Shown here piece after piece: positions 34,185 through 42,394 of a stretch of DNA of 64,000 nucleotides. Position numbers and translations under genes: made by a program. The stretch lies in the NCBI GenBank assembly GCA_038210495.1, contig JBBQWR010000007.1:1-64000 (forward strand). Reading direction: 5' to 3'. The stretch is from JBBQWR01 sp038210495. GTDB taxonomy: Bacteria > Planctomycetota > Planctomycetia > Pirellulales > DATAWG01. Every line of letters begins with the position of its first letter. The first letter of the stretch is position 1. Under the pieces are notes generated by a model, which searched no databases, was not told the DNA's origin, and was given only the letters and a program-made list of their open reading frames with translations.

Positions 34185-35063
34185 TCACGCACCCGCTTTG
34201 CGAAAGTTCAGCAGCGGCCACAGTTGGCCTTCCCGCCGCGCGTAGAGAATCGACACTAACTCGCCTTGGGCGTCGATGGCCGCAAGTTGTGCGCTGTCGT
34301 TCGTTCCGAAAGGCGATCCGAACGGCAAACCGTGGATGACGAGTTCGACCTCCACATCACTTAGCGCGAGCGTCGGCAGCGAGTCGAGCGCCGCGCGGGG
34401 CGAAAGGATGCGACTCGGCAATGTCTCGGCGTTTAGCGTCCGCGGATCGCAGGCGTCCGCCACATGGAATGGCCCGATCGCCGTGCGCTGCAGAGCCGAC
34501 ATCACTGCCGCGGTTCCCAGCGACTCGGCAAGGTCGCGACCGATCGACCGCACGTACGTGCCCGAACTGCATGCGATCTGGAGCGTCAGTTCCGGATAAT
34601 CGTAGCTCTCGATCCATAGCTTATGCACCGTGATGGCCCGCGACTGCAATTCGACGTCGCGGCCCTTTCTCGCCAGCTCGTACGCTCGACGGCCGGCGAC
34701 TTTGATCGCCGAAAAGATCGGTGGCCGCTGCTGAATCTCGCCGATCATGGCCGCGGCGGCGTGCTGTATCTCGTCGAGCGTTGGGATCGGCGGATCGATC
34801 AGCTCGGTGATCTCGCGCTCGATGTCCTCCGACTCGCTCGAACGTCCGAGCAAGAATACGCCGCGATAGCGCTTCGGCATCCGCTGCACATATTCGACCA
34901 ATCGCGTCGCCGGGCCAAGGCATGCAATCAGGACTCCCGAGGCGATCGGATCGAGGGTGCCAGCATGTCCGATCTTCGCCGGCTTGACAAGATGTTTGAT
35001 CCGCCCGAGCACGGCTGCCGACGACAACCCGACGGGCTTATTGAGATTCAGAAGGCCGAACAT
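34185..35063 (-). CDS. truB: tRNA pseudouridine(55) synthase TruB
   Basis: TruB makes pseudouridine 55 in the T-loop of tRNAs. The 292-residue product starts MFGLLNLNKPVGLSSAAVLG. It carries the catalytic motif GHAGTLDPIASGVL with the nucleophilic Asp, the RYRGVFLLG strand, PPIFSAIKVAGRRAYELAR and CSSGTYVRSIGRDL, all diagnostic. A C-terminal PUA-like segment is present (DVEVELVIHGLPF...). The ATG at 35063 was chosen; a TTG three codons upstream is the alternative. truB usually lies near rbfA/infB, which are not here. The ATGACGA repeat cluster begins just before its start. Confidence 0.95.
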   Translation of the reverse strand: MFGLLNLNKPVGLSSAAVLGRIKHLVKPAKIGHAGTLDPIASGVLIACLGPATRLVEYVQRMPKRYRGVFLLGRSSESEDIEREITELIDPPIPTLDEIQHAAAAMIGEIQQRPPIFSAIKVAGRRAYELARKGRDVELQSRAITVHKLWIESYDYPELTLQIACSSGTYVRSIGRDLAESLGTAAVMSALQRTAIGPFHVADACDPRTLNAETLPSRILSPRAALDSLPTLALSDVEVELVIHGLPFGSPFGTNDSAQLAAIDAQGELVSILYARREGQLWPLLNFRKAGA

Positions 35064-35073
35064 GGGGGGCAAA

Positions 35074-35281
35074 TGACTAATGACGAATGTCTAATCAATG
35101 ACGAATGACGAAGCTCGAATGACGAAGGACTGAGATCACGTTTTTGCAGTAATGCTTAGGTCGACTAATTTTCTCGACATCACAAACGTGCTCGAAGATT
35201 CGACATCAGACCTTCGTCATTCGTCAATTAAGCATTAGTCATTGATTAGACATTGGGTATTTCGTCATTCGTCATTCCTCA
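35074..35281. repeat. ATGACGA-type repeat cluster (copy 2)
   Basis: The gap between larA and truB contains ATGACGAATGTCTAATCAAT and ATGACGAATGACGAA, later their reverse-complement forms (CCTTCGTCATTCGTCAAT, TAGTCATTGATTAGACATTG). The arrangement mirrors the cluster at 5146-5290, although the unique sequence between the arms differs. Confidence 0.8.
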
Positions 35282-36556
35282 TCAATTCGCCACCTGGGCC
35301 AAGACATACGGCCCCTTGGGGATGACGGCTAGCGTGGCGTTGGGTCCGTATTCGGCGAGGCTTTCGGCCACGGCTTGCTCGACGCTGGCGGCGCTCTCGA
35401 CGAACAGCCGATCGATCGTCTCGCGGGGCAGGCCGTCGCTGACGACCTTAACTCGGACCTTGCGGCGCACCTTGGCCAGCTCTTCAAGCTGCCACTGGTC
35501 CATCACAAAATAGTCCTTGCCCAAGATCCGCTCGACGAACAAGTCGAGGCTTGAATTGTCGGTGAACAAGCTTTGAAACTCGGGACTGCCGATCCCTTCC
35601 GACAGGCTTGCGGCCAAAATGATCGTGCCCCCTTGCTTGACGATCGGCAGCGCGCCGGTCAGACCCTTTACGGCCTGATAAAACGTCGTGTCGAGCGGGT
35701 AGCCGGCGGAACTGGTCACGACCACGTCGACCGGCTCGGGCACGGTGTCGACCACCACGCCGCGGACAAATTCGACTCCCTCCAAAAACGCCGCCTCCAT
35801 GTCACCGGCGACCCACTTGAGCGGCCGGCGTTCGGAATCGATCACGACGTTGACGATGAAATCGCAGCCCGTGTGGCGGCCGATCCAGGTGTTCTCTTCG
35901 TGGACCGGATTGCCGTCCAAGATGCCGCAGTCGGCCTTGGGGTGCTCAAGAAAATCGGGCCCGTGCCAGACTTTTACGGTTTCCAGGGCCGCGATGCCGG
36001 GGCAGATTAGCTTGCGCCCGCCGGAAAAACCGGCCATCAAATGCGGCTCGATCAGGCCTGTAGTGATTTTCAGGTCGGCTTCGACATAGTTGCGGTCGAT
36101 CCAGATTGGCACGCCGCGAGGGCTGTCCCCCAGGTAGACATGCTCATTGAGGATCGTGCCATGATGATTGACGCAGCGGTAATTAACCGCGATTTCATGA
36201 CCGACTAACTCGACGAGCTCGGCGCCTTCGTTCGGACGGTGCAGACCGGTGGCGATCAGGATCGCGATCGCGGCTCGGGGAATACCCGACTGCTCGAGCG
36301 TTTCGAGCACCGGCTGGAGAATCATTTGATTGGGAACAGGCCGCGTGATGTCGCAAATGACGACACACGCGCTCTTGCGCCCCTTGGCCAGTTCGGCGAG
36401 CGGCGGCGCGGCAGTGGGTTTTTCGAGAACCCGCCGCAAGTCGCCGCGCGGATCGGCCAGCGGAATGGCGTCTTTATACGCCAGCTTTCGCGTGACCCGC
36501 TCGGTCGGCAGATCGATATCGAGCCCCGTGCGGCCGTATTCGAGATGGAATCGCAT
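35282..36556 (-). CDS. larA: Lactate racemase-like nickel-pincer enzyme (LarA/DUF2088)
   Basis: A 424-residue LarA-family protein. LarA racemises lactate (relatives act on other 2-hydroxy acids) with a nickel pincer cofactor made by LarB, LarC and LarE. Diagnostic segments are VICDITRPVPNQMIL, IATGLHRPNEG, GLIEPHLMAGFSGGRKLICP (with the cofactor-binding His and Lys) and SAGYPLDTTFYQAVKG. The larBCE genes are not in the window, so the cofactor would have to come from elsewhere. The stop lies at the edge of the ATGACGA repeat cluster. Many environmental LarA homologues are not lactate-specific, so the substrate is left open. Confidence 0.88.
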   Translation of the reverse strand: MRFHLEYGRTGLDIDLPTERVTRKLAYKDAIPLADPRGDLRRVLEKPTAAPPLAELAKGRKSACVVICDITRPVPNQMILQPVLETLEQSGIPRAAIAILIATGLHRPNEGAELVELVGHEIAVNYRCVNHHGTILNEHVYLGDSPRGVPIWIDRNYVEADLKITTGLIEPHLMAGFSGGRKLICPGIAALETVKVWHGPDFLEHPKADCGILDGNPVHEENTWIGRHTGCDFIVNVVIDSERRPLKWVAGDMEAAFLEGVEFVRGVVVDTVPEPVDVVVTSSAGYPLDTTFYQAVKGLTGALPIVKQGGTIILAASLSEGIGSPEFQSLFTDNSSLDLFVERILGKDYFVMDQWQLEELAKVRRKVRVKVVSDGLPRETIDRLFVESAASVEQAVAESLAEYGPNATLAVIPKGPYVLAQVAN

Positions 36557-36630
36557 GACGAGGAGCCCGAGAAGAGGAGGCCGCGATTGTGCGATCCATC
36601 GCCCGGGGCGGCCGAAAATCGTGCAATGGG

Positions 36631-36885
36631 CTATTTGCCCTTTCCAGCCGGTTTGGCGGCAGGCTTCGCCGCGGCGGCGTCTCCCTCGGCGCCTTCCTCT
36701 TCCTTCTTCTTTTTCTTCTTCTTCATCGCCAGCTTAAACACGCGGACTTTCGGCAGACCGAGGGCGCTGGTCTCATCGGACCAACGGTCCGATTCCTTTA
36801 GCCGGGTGATCCGCTCGGCCCGATTCAGCACGCCGCGGGCTCGCGTCATACCCTTGCGAACGCGCAAACTCTTATCCATCGTCAT
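36631..36885 (-). CDS. Small basic protein (planctomycete/verrucomicrobial family)
   Basis: 84 residues from the ATG at 36885 (GGAG about ten bases upstream). It matches the small basic protein family shared by Planctomycetes, Verrucomicrobia and Chlamydiae: MTMDKSLRVRKGMTRARGVL, then NRAERITRLKE and GLPKVRVFK. Role unknown; proposed ribosome or nucleic-acid association is inferred from charge. After the core it has a run of eight lysines, then Glu residues and an Ala/Lys/Pro tail (KPAAKPAGKGK), longer than typical. It lies upstream of larA on the same strand. The frame is open to 36945, but family comparison favours this start. It is a useful lineage marker. Confidence 0.88.
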   Translation of the reverse strand: MTMDKSLRVRKGMTRARGVLNRAERITRLKESDRWSDETSALGLPKVRVFKLAMKKKKKKKEEEGAEGDAAAAKPAAKPAGKGK

Positions 36886-37151
36886 GATCGAATAGCTCCA
36901 GCAAATAACTTCAGACTGTGTATTGATTGCGTTGCGGCACGACACTTTGCGGTCATGCTAGCCCAGCAGTATAAGGCATTTTGCAGGAGCGTTCAATATA
37001 ACGCGCGTGCAGAAATCAAGCCGGGTAGCCGGATTGGCAGGGTAGCGGACGGAGGTGTGGGAATGGTGGCTGGGGCTCAAGGCGCTTCGCCGAAGCCTCG
37101 GTGGGCGGCGTGGCTGCATATTCGGCGTCAGCAAGGAAGAACTACCGATGA

Positions 37152-38321
37152 TTAAGCGCCTGGCGGCGGTACGGCGATGCCAATAGCTAGCGCCTGTTCC
37201 AGATCGTCTTTGAGATCCTCAAATGCTTCGAGTCCCACGGAAATTCGCACCAGCCCGTCCGTGATGCCGAAGGAGAGCCGGGCCGCGGAGTCGTAGCTGG
37301 CGTGGGACATGGCGGCGGGCTGCTCGATGAGCGATTCGACGGCGCCCAAGCTGACGGCTAATTGGAACAGCCGTGTGCTCTCGGCCACGCGCTTGGCGGC
37401 CGCGAAATCACCATTCACTTCGAACGACACCATCGCGCCGAAGCCTCCCTGCATTTGCTTGGCCGCCACCTTGTGTCCAAGATGCCCCTTTAGCCCAGGA
37501 TAGAGCACCCGGCGAACGCGGCGATCGGCCGATAGAAACTCGGCGATCCTCGCGGCGGTTCGGCATTGCTCAAGCACTCGCAATTCCAGCGTTTTCAAAC
37601 CCCGCGTGCACAAAAATGCTTCCAAAGGCGACATCACGGCGCCCGTCGCATTTTGAATGAAGTACAGCTTCTTCAGCAGTTCGGCGTCGCGCACGACCAA
37701 GGCGCCGCCAAGCACATCGCTATGGCCGCCCAGATATTTCGTCGCCGAATGCATCGCGATATCCGCGCCCAATTCCAGCGGTCGCGTGAGCACCGGCGTC
37801 GCGAACGTGCTGTCGACGCCTAGCAAAATCCCGCGCCGCCGCGCGAGCTCCGCGCAGGCGGCGATATCGGTGATCGACAACAGCGGGTTGCCGGGGCTCT
37901 CGATCCACAGGAGCTTGGTTTTCGGCGTAACGGCCGCCGCGAACTGGTCGATGTCCGTCGCCGGCGCTAGCGTCACCCCGATTCCGGCTCGATTGCAGAT
38001 TTTGTGCAGCAATCGAAACGTGCCACCGTAGATATCCGAGCCGGCGAGAATGTGATCGCCCGATTCGAGCAGCATCGTCGCGCAGTGGATCGCCGCCATG
38101 CCCGAGGAAAACGCCAGGGCGCCGCAGCCTCCTTCGAGCGAGGCGAGCGTTGTCTCGAAAGCCTTGCGGGTCGGGTTGCCGCTGCGTGAGTAGTCGAATT
38201 CGCCCCACGAGCCCGCGCCCGGCTGAACGAATGTTGCCGCCAAATGCATCGGCGCCACCACGGCGCCCGTTTGCGGATCGGGCGGATTGCCGACGTGAAT
38301 GGCTCGGGTGCGAAATTTCAT
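37152..38321 (-). CDS. Trans-sulfuration PLP enzyme (cystathionine gamma-synthase/lyase type)
   Basis: A 389-residue Cys/Met-metabolism PLP enzyme. The opening RTRAIHVGNPPDPQTGAVV, the EFDYSRSGNPTRKAFE block, the substrate-binding SSGMAAIHCA and IESPGNPLLSITDI are present. The PLP lysine lies in HSATKYLGGHSDVLGG, and SLGAVESLIEQPAAMSHASY is near the C-terminus. It is either cystathionine gamma-synthase (O-acylhomoserine plus cysteine to cystathionine) or a cystathionine beta/gamma-lyase; sequence reading alone cannot separate these. Its ATG (38319-38321) overlaps the TGA of the upstream paralogue in an ATGA, so the pair is translationally coupled. Confidence 0.92.
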   Translation of the reverse strand: MKFRTRAIHVGNPPDPQTGAVVAPMHLAATFVQPGAGSWGEFDYSRSGNPTRKAFETTLASLEGGCGALAFSSGMAAIHCATMLLESGDHILAGSDIYGGTFRLLHKICNRAGIGVTLAPATDIDQFAAAVTPKTKLLWIESPGNPLLSITDIAACAELARRRGILLGVDSTFATPVLTRPLELGADIAMHSATKYLGGHSDVLGGALVVRDAELLKKLYFIQNATGAVMSPLEAFLCTRGLKTLELRVLEQCRTAARIAEFLSADRRVRRVLYPGLKGHLGHKVAAKQMQGGFGAMVSFEVNGDFAAAKRVAESTRLFQLAVSLGAVESLIEQPAAMSHASYDSAARLSFGITDGLVRISVGLEAFEDLKDDLEQALAIGIAVPPPGA

Positions 38322-39649
38322 GACTCGAGCGCCTGCGCCAAATCGGCCACGAGATCTTCCGGATTCTCAATCCCGCAAGCCAGCCGGATCATGTTGTCCG
38401 AAATGCCAAACCGCTCCCGATCGGCCGGCGGGCATTCGTAATAACTCATCACGAGCGGCTGCTCGATCAGCGATTCCACGCCCCCCAAGCTCGGCCCAAT
38501 GCGAGGAATTTTTACCGAGTCGACGACCCGCGCCGTCGCGCGCCAATCGGCGTCTCGCACCAAGAACGTCACCAGCCCGCCGAAGCCCCGCATGGTGCGC
38601 TTCGCGACTTCGTAATAGGGATGCGAGGGCAGACCCGGATAATAGACCCGCTCGATCCGCGGATGGCCGGCCAAGAACTGGGCGACCGCCATGCCATTTT
38701 CATTGTGCCTGCGCATCCGCAACTCGAACGTCTTGAGGCCCCTGCTCAACAGATAGATATTGTGCGGCGAGTTGATGGCGCCCATGATGCCCCGCAGCTT
38801 TCGCACGGGCTCGAGCTTCTCGGCGGTTCCGGTCACGGCGCCCGCCAAGAGATCGTTGTGTCCACCGAGATATTTTGTCGCCGAGTGCATCACATAGTCG
38901 ATGCCGGCCGCCAGCGGTCGAATGTTGAAAGGCGTGCCGAGCGTGGCGTCGATGAGCGTTTCCACCCCGTGCCGCCGGCCAAGATCGGCGAACCGGTCGA
39001 GATCGACGATGCTCAGGTGGGGATTCGTCGGCGACTCGCTAATGAGCAACCGCGTTTGCGGATTGATGGCGGCCTCCATCGCGTCGTAGTCGCAGGCCTT
39101 CACCTGCCGGGTGACCACGCCGAATCGCGCCAGATGTTTGGAGCAAAATTCGCGGCTGCGGTGATAACACTCGTCGAAGAAAATCACTTCGTCGCCGGAG
39201 TTGAGCTTGGCCATCAGCAAACCGACGAGCGCCGACATGCCGGTCGAAAACACGAGCGCCGCTTCGCCCCCTTCGAGAGCCGCCAACTTCCGCTCGACGG
39301 ATCGCTCGCTCGGATTGCCATAACGGCCATATTCTTCCCGAGGCTGTTTTTGCTCGATGAAATCGATCACCGATTGCGTATCGTCAAACGTATAGGTCGA
39401 CGTCGCGAAAATCGGATCGGTTAGCGAATGGGCAAATTTCTGGCGGTCTTCGCCGCCATGCACGGCGATCGTCGAAAGTCTCGGCGCAGGGCCCTGCGAG
39501 CGCTCATCGCCAGCGGCCAACTCTGCGACAGCCTCGCTTTTAGCGATGGGCGATGCGGATGGTGTTTTCGCGCCGCCCACGAGCGGCGGGTGAGCACTGG
39601 TTGAAGTGTGCGAATCCAGCGCGGCGGCGGCGGATGGTTTTGTCGTCAT
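38318..39649 (-). CDS. Second trans-sulfuration PLP enzyme, coupled to the first
   Basis: A 443-residue paralogue of the following gene. Its first 55 or so residues are a low-complexity Ala/Ser/Pro extension; the enzyme fold begins at RLSTIAVHGGEDRQK. It has EEYGRYGNPSERSVERKLAA, STGMSALVGLLMAKL, SESPTNPHLSIVDLD, the PLP lysine in HSATKYLGGHNDLLAG, and GPSLGGVESLIEQPLVMSYY. The gene resembles the plant-type cystathionine gamma-synthase group. With its coupled partner it would give both steps of trans-sulfuration between cysteine and homocysteine. The start ATG at 39649 has about 100 bases of leader after a hairpin with a T-run. Confidence 0.9.
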   Translation of the reverse strand: MTTKPSAAAALDSHTSTSAHPPLVGGAKTPSASPIAKSEAVAELAAGDERSQGPAPRLSTIAVHGGEDRQKFAHSLTDPIFATSTYTFDDTQSVIDFIEQKQPREEYGRYGNPSERSVERKLAALEGGEAALVFSTGMSALVGLLMAKLNSGDEVIFFDECYHRSREFCSKHLARFGVVTRQVKACDYDAMEAAINPQTRLLISESPTNPHLSIVDLDRFADLGRRHGVETLIDATLGTPFNIRPLAAGIDYVMHSATKYLGGHNDLLAGAVTGTAEKLEPVRKLRGIMGAINSPHNIYLLSRGLKTFELRMRRHNENGMAVAQFLAGHPRIERVYYPGLPSHPYYEVAKRTMRGFGGLVTFLVRDADWRATARVVDSVKIPRIGPSLGGVESLIEQPLVMSYYECPPADRERFGISDNMIRLACGIENPEDLVADLAQALES

Positions 39650-39749
39650 AAAACCCGATCAAACTCGACAGCCGATTGGGGGCAAGCTAAAGCGGTAATC
39701 CACGCGGACGCCGCAGCACGCCTCACAAGATTCGCGTTGTCTTGCGGCC

Positions 39750-39795
39750 AAAAAAAAGCCGCATCACGCCGAATTGGATCGGCTGTGGCGCGGCT
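39750..39795 (-). terminator. Terminator-like hairpin in the leader of the trans-sulfuration operon
   Basis: On the minus strand, AGCCGCGCCACAGCCG, a loop ATCCAATT, then CGGCGTGATGCGGCT form a long imperfect stem followed by eight T residues. It is about 100 bases upstream of the ATG at 39649, so it may attenuate the operon rather than end another gene. Further upstream, TTTTCCGCG...GTCGCGGAAAA (about 39835-39890) forms a second stem. TTGACA hexamers lie near both. Confidence 0.6.
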
Positions 39796-40460
39796 CCCTT
39801 GTGTCAAGTTTGATCGCTTTTGATTGCCAAGAGACTTTTCCGCGACGCATCTGGCCGTAACCAACCTGCATTCATCTCGTCGCGCGGAAAACACCTTGTC
39901 AAACGGAGGCGATGGCACTTTAGCAGTGGTGGCTGCAAGCGGCCGCAAATCCCGTTAGCCCAATTCTAGTGCGGCGCCGCGGCGGTTGCAACCGTTCATC
40001 GCGAGCCGCAATGGCTTCGGCCAATGACGGATGCGAATCGGCCGAGCATAGACGACGCAATTGAACCCTCTCGCGCCTCATGCTACGATTGATCTGCGTT
40101 CCCCCGGAGGGCAAGCGAAAGGCTAGCGGCCACACTGGAAATGGCCCGACCGATGCCGTTTTTACCGGAGAAAACGAGGTTTTCGGCACTGAGCGCAGCG
40201 CTACGCGCAGCAGTCAATGCGCTGGCGATCCCGATCTAACCCGGATCAACGCCGTTTGGCATTCGCTGCCCGTGGCCCTCCGCTCCGGCATTCTCGCGAT
40301 GTTTAACGCGGCCAGTCCCCCGGCGGCGATCGCGAAGCTGAGCCGGCCCCGAACGGCGAAGCCGTCCCGGCGCTGATCGGGCCGCTAGGCGTACTGGCCA
40401 CGCCCCCCGCGGCAAGGTAAAACTCATGGCGGTCGAATCCGGTTCTCAGCGCCTTGCCGG

Positions 40461-40658
40461 GTGGATTGTTGCTGCCACCGCACGATTGTCGAACTCATCG
40501 GCAACACGACCACCGACGCGGGCCTCATCGTTCGTGCCGCCCTCGATCAAACGGACTATCCAACTGGACTAAAAATCAGCGACAACCAACTGGCCCAAGT
40601 CAAACTGATCCGAGCTGACTTTCATGGCGAATGGAACTACGCCGTCCGCCCTCGCTAA
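40461..40658 (+). pseudogene. ISAzo13-family transposase, C-terminal remnant
   Basis: The 65-residue frame matches the end of ISAzo13-type transposases: VELIGNTTTDAGLIVRAALD, YPTGLKISDNQLAQVKL and the terminal DFHGEWNYAVRPR. The upstream 400 residues of such a transposase are missing, so it is a decayed insertion. No clear terminal inverted repeats were identified. Confidence 0.75.
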
Positions 40659-40701
40659 ACTTAATCAACTTATTCTTTCGCCCGTCCTAACCGCGCGCCG
40701 C

Positions 40702-40730
40702 GGTGAGCGAGGCGCGTAAGCTCCCTGTCC
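40702..40730. repeat. Family B palindrome, copy 4
   Basis: GGTGAGCGAGGCGCGTAAGC followed by TCCCTGTCC; between the transposase remnant and the CE15 gene. Confidence 0.7.
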
Positions 40731-40847
40731 AGCGTCCAACCACTTCGAACGACGTCACGTCCCTTGCAATCCGGACTATCACCCCTTGATAATACCGGCG
40801 AACATCTTGCGCCCATTCGTCTTTGACATCATCCGGGACCTCTCTTC

Positions 40848-42203
40848 ATGCGAACCCACGCTCGTTCAGCCACTGGGATTCTTACTATTATAATCGGCTT
40901 CGCTTTCGCCTTTCTCGCCATGGCGGCCGGCGCCATGAATTTCGTTTCGGCCGAGGAAAATCGGCCCGTGAAATCACTGAATCATTTTCCGTCGGTCGAC
41001 AAACTGCCGGCGCATCCCGACTTGCCCGGTCCGCTGGTGATGCTCGACGGCACGCGCGTGTCGAGCATCGAGCAATGGAACACGTCGCGCAAGCCCGAGC
41101 TCAAGGCGCTATTCCAGCATTACATGTACGGCTTCTTGCCCACGGCGCCGGAAAAAATCTCGGCCGAGGTTTTCCGCGAAGACAAGGATTTTTACGCCGG
41201 CAAGGCCACGCTACGTCAGATTCGCATTTCGCTCGGACCAGCCGGTTGTCCGCCCATCAATCTGTTGTTGTTTGTTCCCAATCGCAGCGCCACCAAAGCC
41301 AGCCCTCCCGTCATTTTGGGCCTCAACTTCAACGGCAATCACACGGTCGATCTGGACAAACGGATCGCGATTCCGACCGCTTGGATGCCCGACGACCCGA
41401 GCGCGGGCGTCGCCAATCACCGCGCGACGGAAAAAGGGCGCGGCTCGCAGGCCGATCGTTGGCAAATCGAGCATGCCATCGACCGCGGGTATGCGGTGGC
41501 GACGTTTTATTACGGCGACATTGCGCCCGACAAATCGGGGCCGCTGGGAGGCGTGATGCCTTACTTCATTCGCAAAGAAAAAACAACGTCGACGGACGAC
41601 GACTGTGGGGCCATCGCCGCCTGGGCTTGGGGCCTGAGCCGAGCGGTCGATTATCTGCTGACGGATTCCGATATCGACAGTCATCGGATCATCGTCTTCG
41701 GCCATTCGCGAAACGGCAAAGCGGCCATTCTAGCCGGAGCGATGGACGACCGGATCGCCGCGACGATCGCGCATCAAGCCGGTTGCGGCGGCACATCTCC
41801 CAGTCGCCGTCGGAATCCGAAGGGGGAATCGGTCAAAATCATCAACGAGCATTTTCCGCACTGGTTCGACGGCGCGTTCAAAATGTTCGTCGGCCAGGAG
41901 GACAAGTTGCCCGTCGATCAAAATTGCCTGATCGCCCTCTGCTGCCCACGGCCCGTGCTGCTGACCTGCGGCGAGGTGGATCAATGGGCCGATCCGGCCG
42001 GCGAGCTAGAAAATCTGCGGGCCGCGGACGACGTCTACCGTCTCTTCGGCGTCGAAGGAATTTCCAAGGACGCCAAACCGGAAAACAACAAGCGGATCGG
42101 CGGCCATCTCGCCTATTACACCCGCGAAGCGCCGCACACCGTCGATAAAGTTTTCTGGGAGGCCTTCCTCGACTTCGCCGATACGGCCTGCCCGGCTAAA
42201 TAG
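40848..42203 (+). CDS. Secreted CE15-like carbohydrate esterase (glucuronoyl esterase)
   Basis: A 451-residue exported alpha/beta hydrolase of the CE15 glucuronoyl-esterase type, which cleaves ester links between lignin and glucuronic acid of xylan. The signal peptide covers about the first 37 residues (cleavage near VSA|EE). The nucleophile motif is FGHSRNGKAAI (Ser in GxSRxGK). LTCGEVDQWADPAGELENLR is the acidic region and GHLAYYTREAPHTV carries the probable catalytic His. The N-terminal block VMLDGTRVSSIEQWNTSRKPEL is typical of bacterial CE15. Another long frame overlaps it (40823-42148) but has no signal peptide or motifs. Downstream, before the group II intron, is a small hairpin (about 42209-42228) that may be its terminator. 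Confidence 0.88.
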   Translation: MRTHARSATGILTIIIGFAFAFLAMAAGAMNFVSAEENRPVKSLNHFPSVDKLPAHPDLPGPLVMLDGTRVSSIEQWNTSRKPELKALFQHYMYGFLPTAPEKISAEVFREDKDFYAGKATLRQIRISLGPAGCPPINLLLFVPNRSATKASPPVILGLNFNGNHTVDLDKRIAIPTAWMPDDPSAGVANHRATEKGRGSQADRWQIEHAIDRGYAVATFYYGDIAPDKSGPLGGVMPYFIRKEKTTSTDDDCGAIAAWAWGLSRAVDYLLTDSDIDSHRIIVFGHSRNGKAAILAGAMDDRIAATIAHQAGCGGTSPSRRRNPKGESVKIINEHFPHWFDGAFKMFVGQEDKLPVDQNCLIALCCPRPVLLTCGEVDQWADPAGELENLRAADDVYRLFGVEGISKDAKPENNKRIGGHLAYYTREAPHTVDKVFWEAFLDFADTACPAK

Positions 42204-42348
42204 AAAGGCTGCCGATCAAGTCGGGCAGATGACTTGTAGAGCCGAGAAGTGGCGCGGTGGTTTAGGTTGGGCCTATCTGTTGGCCGGCTCTTTCGTATGC
42301 CGGTGCCTCAATAGCCCGACCATGCTCCGTTTCCACTTCCCGCTCATC

Positions 42349-42381
42349 GAACCGGACAGGCGGATTTCCCGCATCCGGCTC
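42349..42381 (-). ncRNA. Group II intron domain V
   Basis: The 33-base stem-loop GAGCCGGATGCGGGAAATCC...GTCCGGTTC has paired ends (GAGCCGGA/TCCGGTTC), the two-base bulge region and a GAAA tetraloop, matching the catalytic core of group II introns. Confidence 0.88.
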
Positions 42382-42394
42382 TCGGACAAGGTTA

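Larger units (their letters stand above)
39650..40847. other. Long intergenic region with leader hairpin and transposase remnants
   Basis: About 1.2 kb without an intact gene. On the minus side (39650-39950) lies the leader of the trans-sulfuration operon. On the plus side are fragments of mobile-element genes: 40080-40376 contains a short stretch (RINAVWHSLPVALRSGILAM) of a kind I associate with planctomycete recombinase-linked ORFs (low confidence), and 40461-40658 is a transposase end. Confidence 0.55.

Noticed and set aside
39660..39960. A SAM-I riboswitch upstream of the trans-sulfuration genes
   Set aside because: The conserved SAM-I core words are absent on the proper strand; kept only as an unassigned attenuator-like leader.
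40080..40376. A 98-codon ORF
   Set aside because: Only a short internal stretch looks protein-like; the rest is unconvincing, so it is treated as a possible mobile-element remnant rather than a gene.
40823..42148. A 441-codon plus-strand frame overlapping the CE15 esterase
   Set aside because: It is Arg/Ser-rich and lacks motifs; the overlapping frame has a signal peptide and the catalytic GHSRNGK.
42209..42231. A Rho-independent terminator after the CE15 gene
   Set aside because: The hairpin CTGCCGA...TCGGGCAG is present but no T-tract follows, so it is mentioned only as terminator-like.
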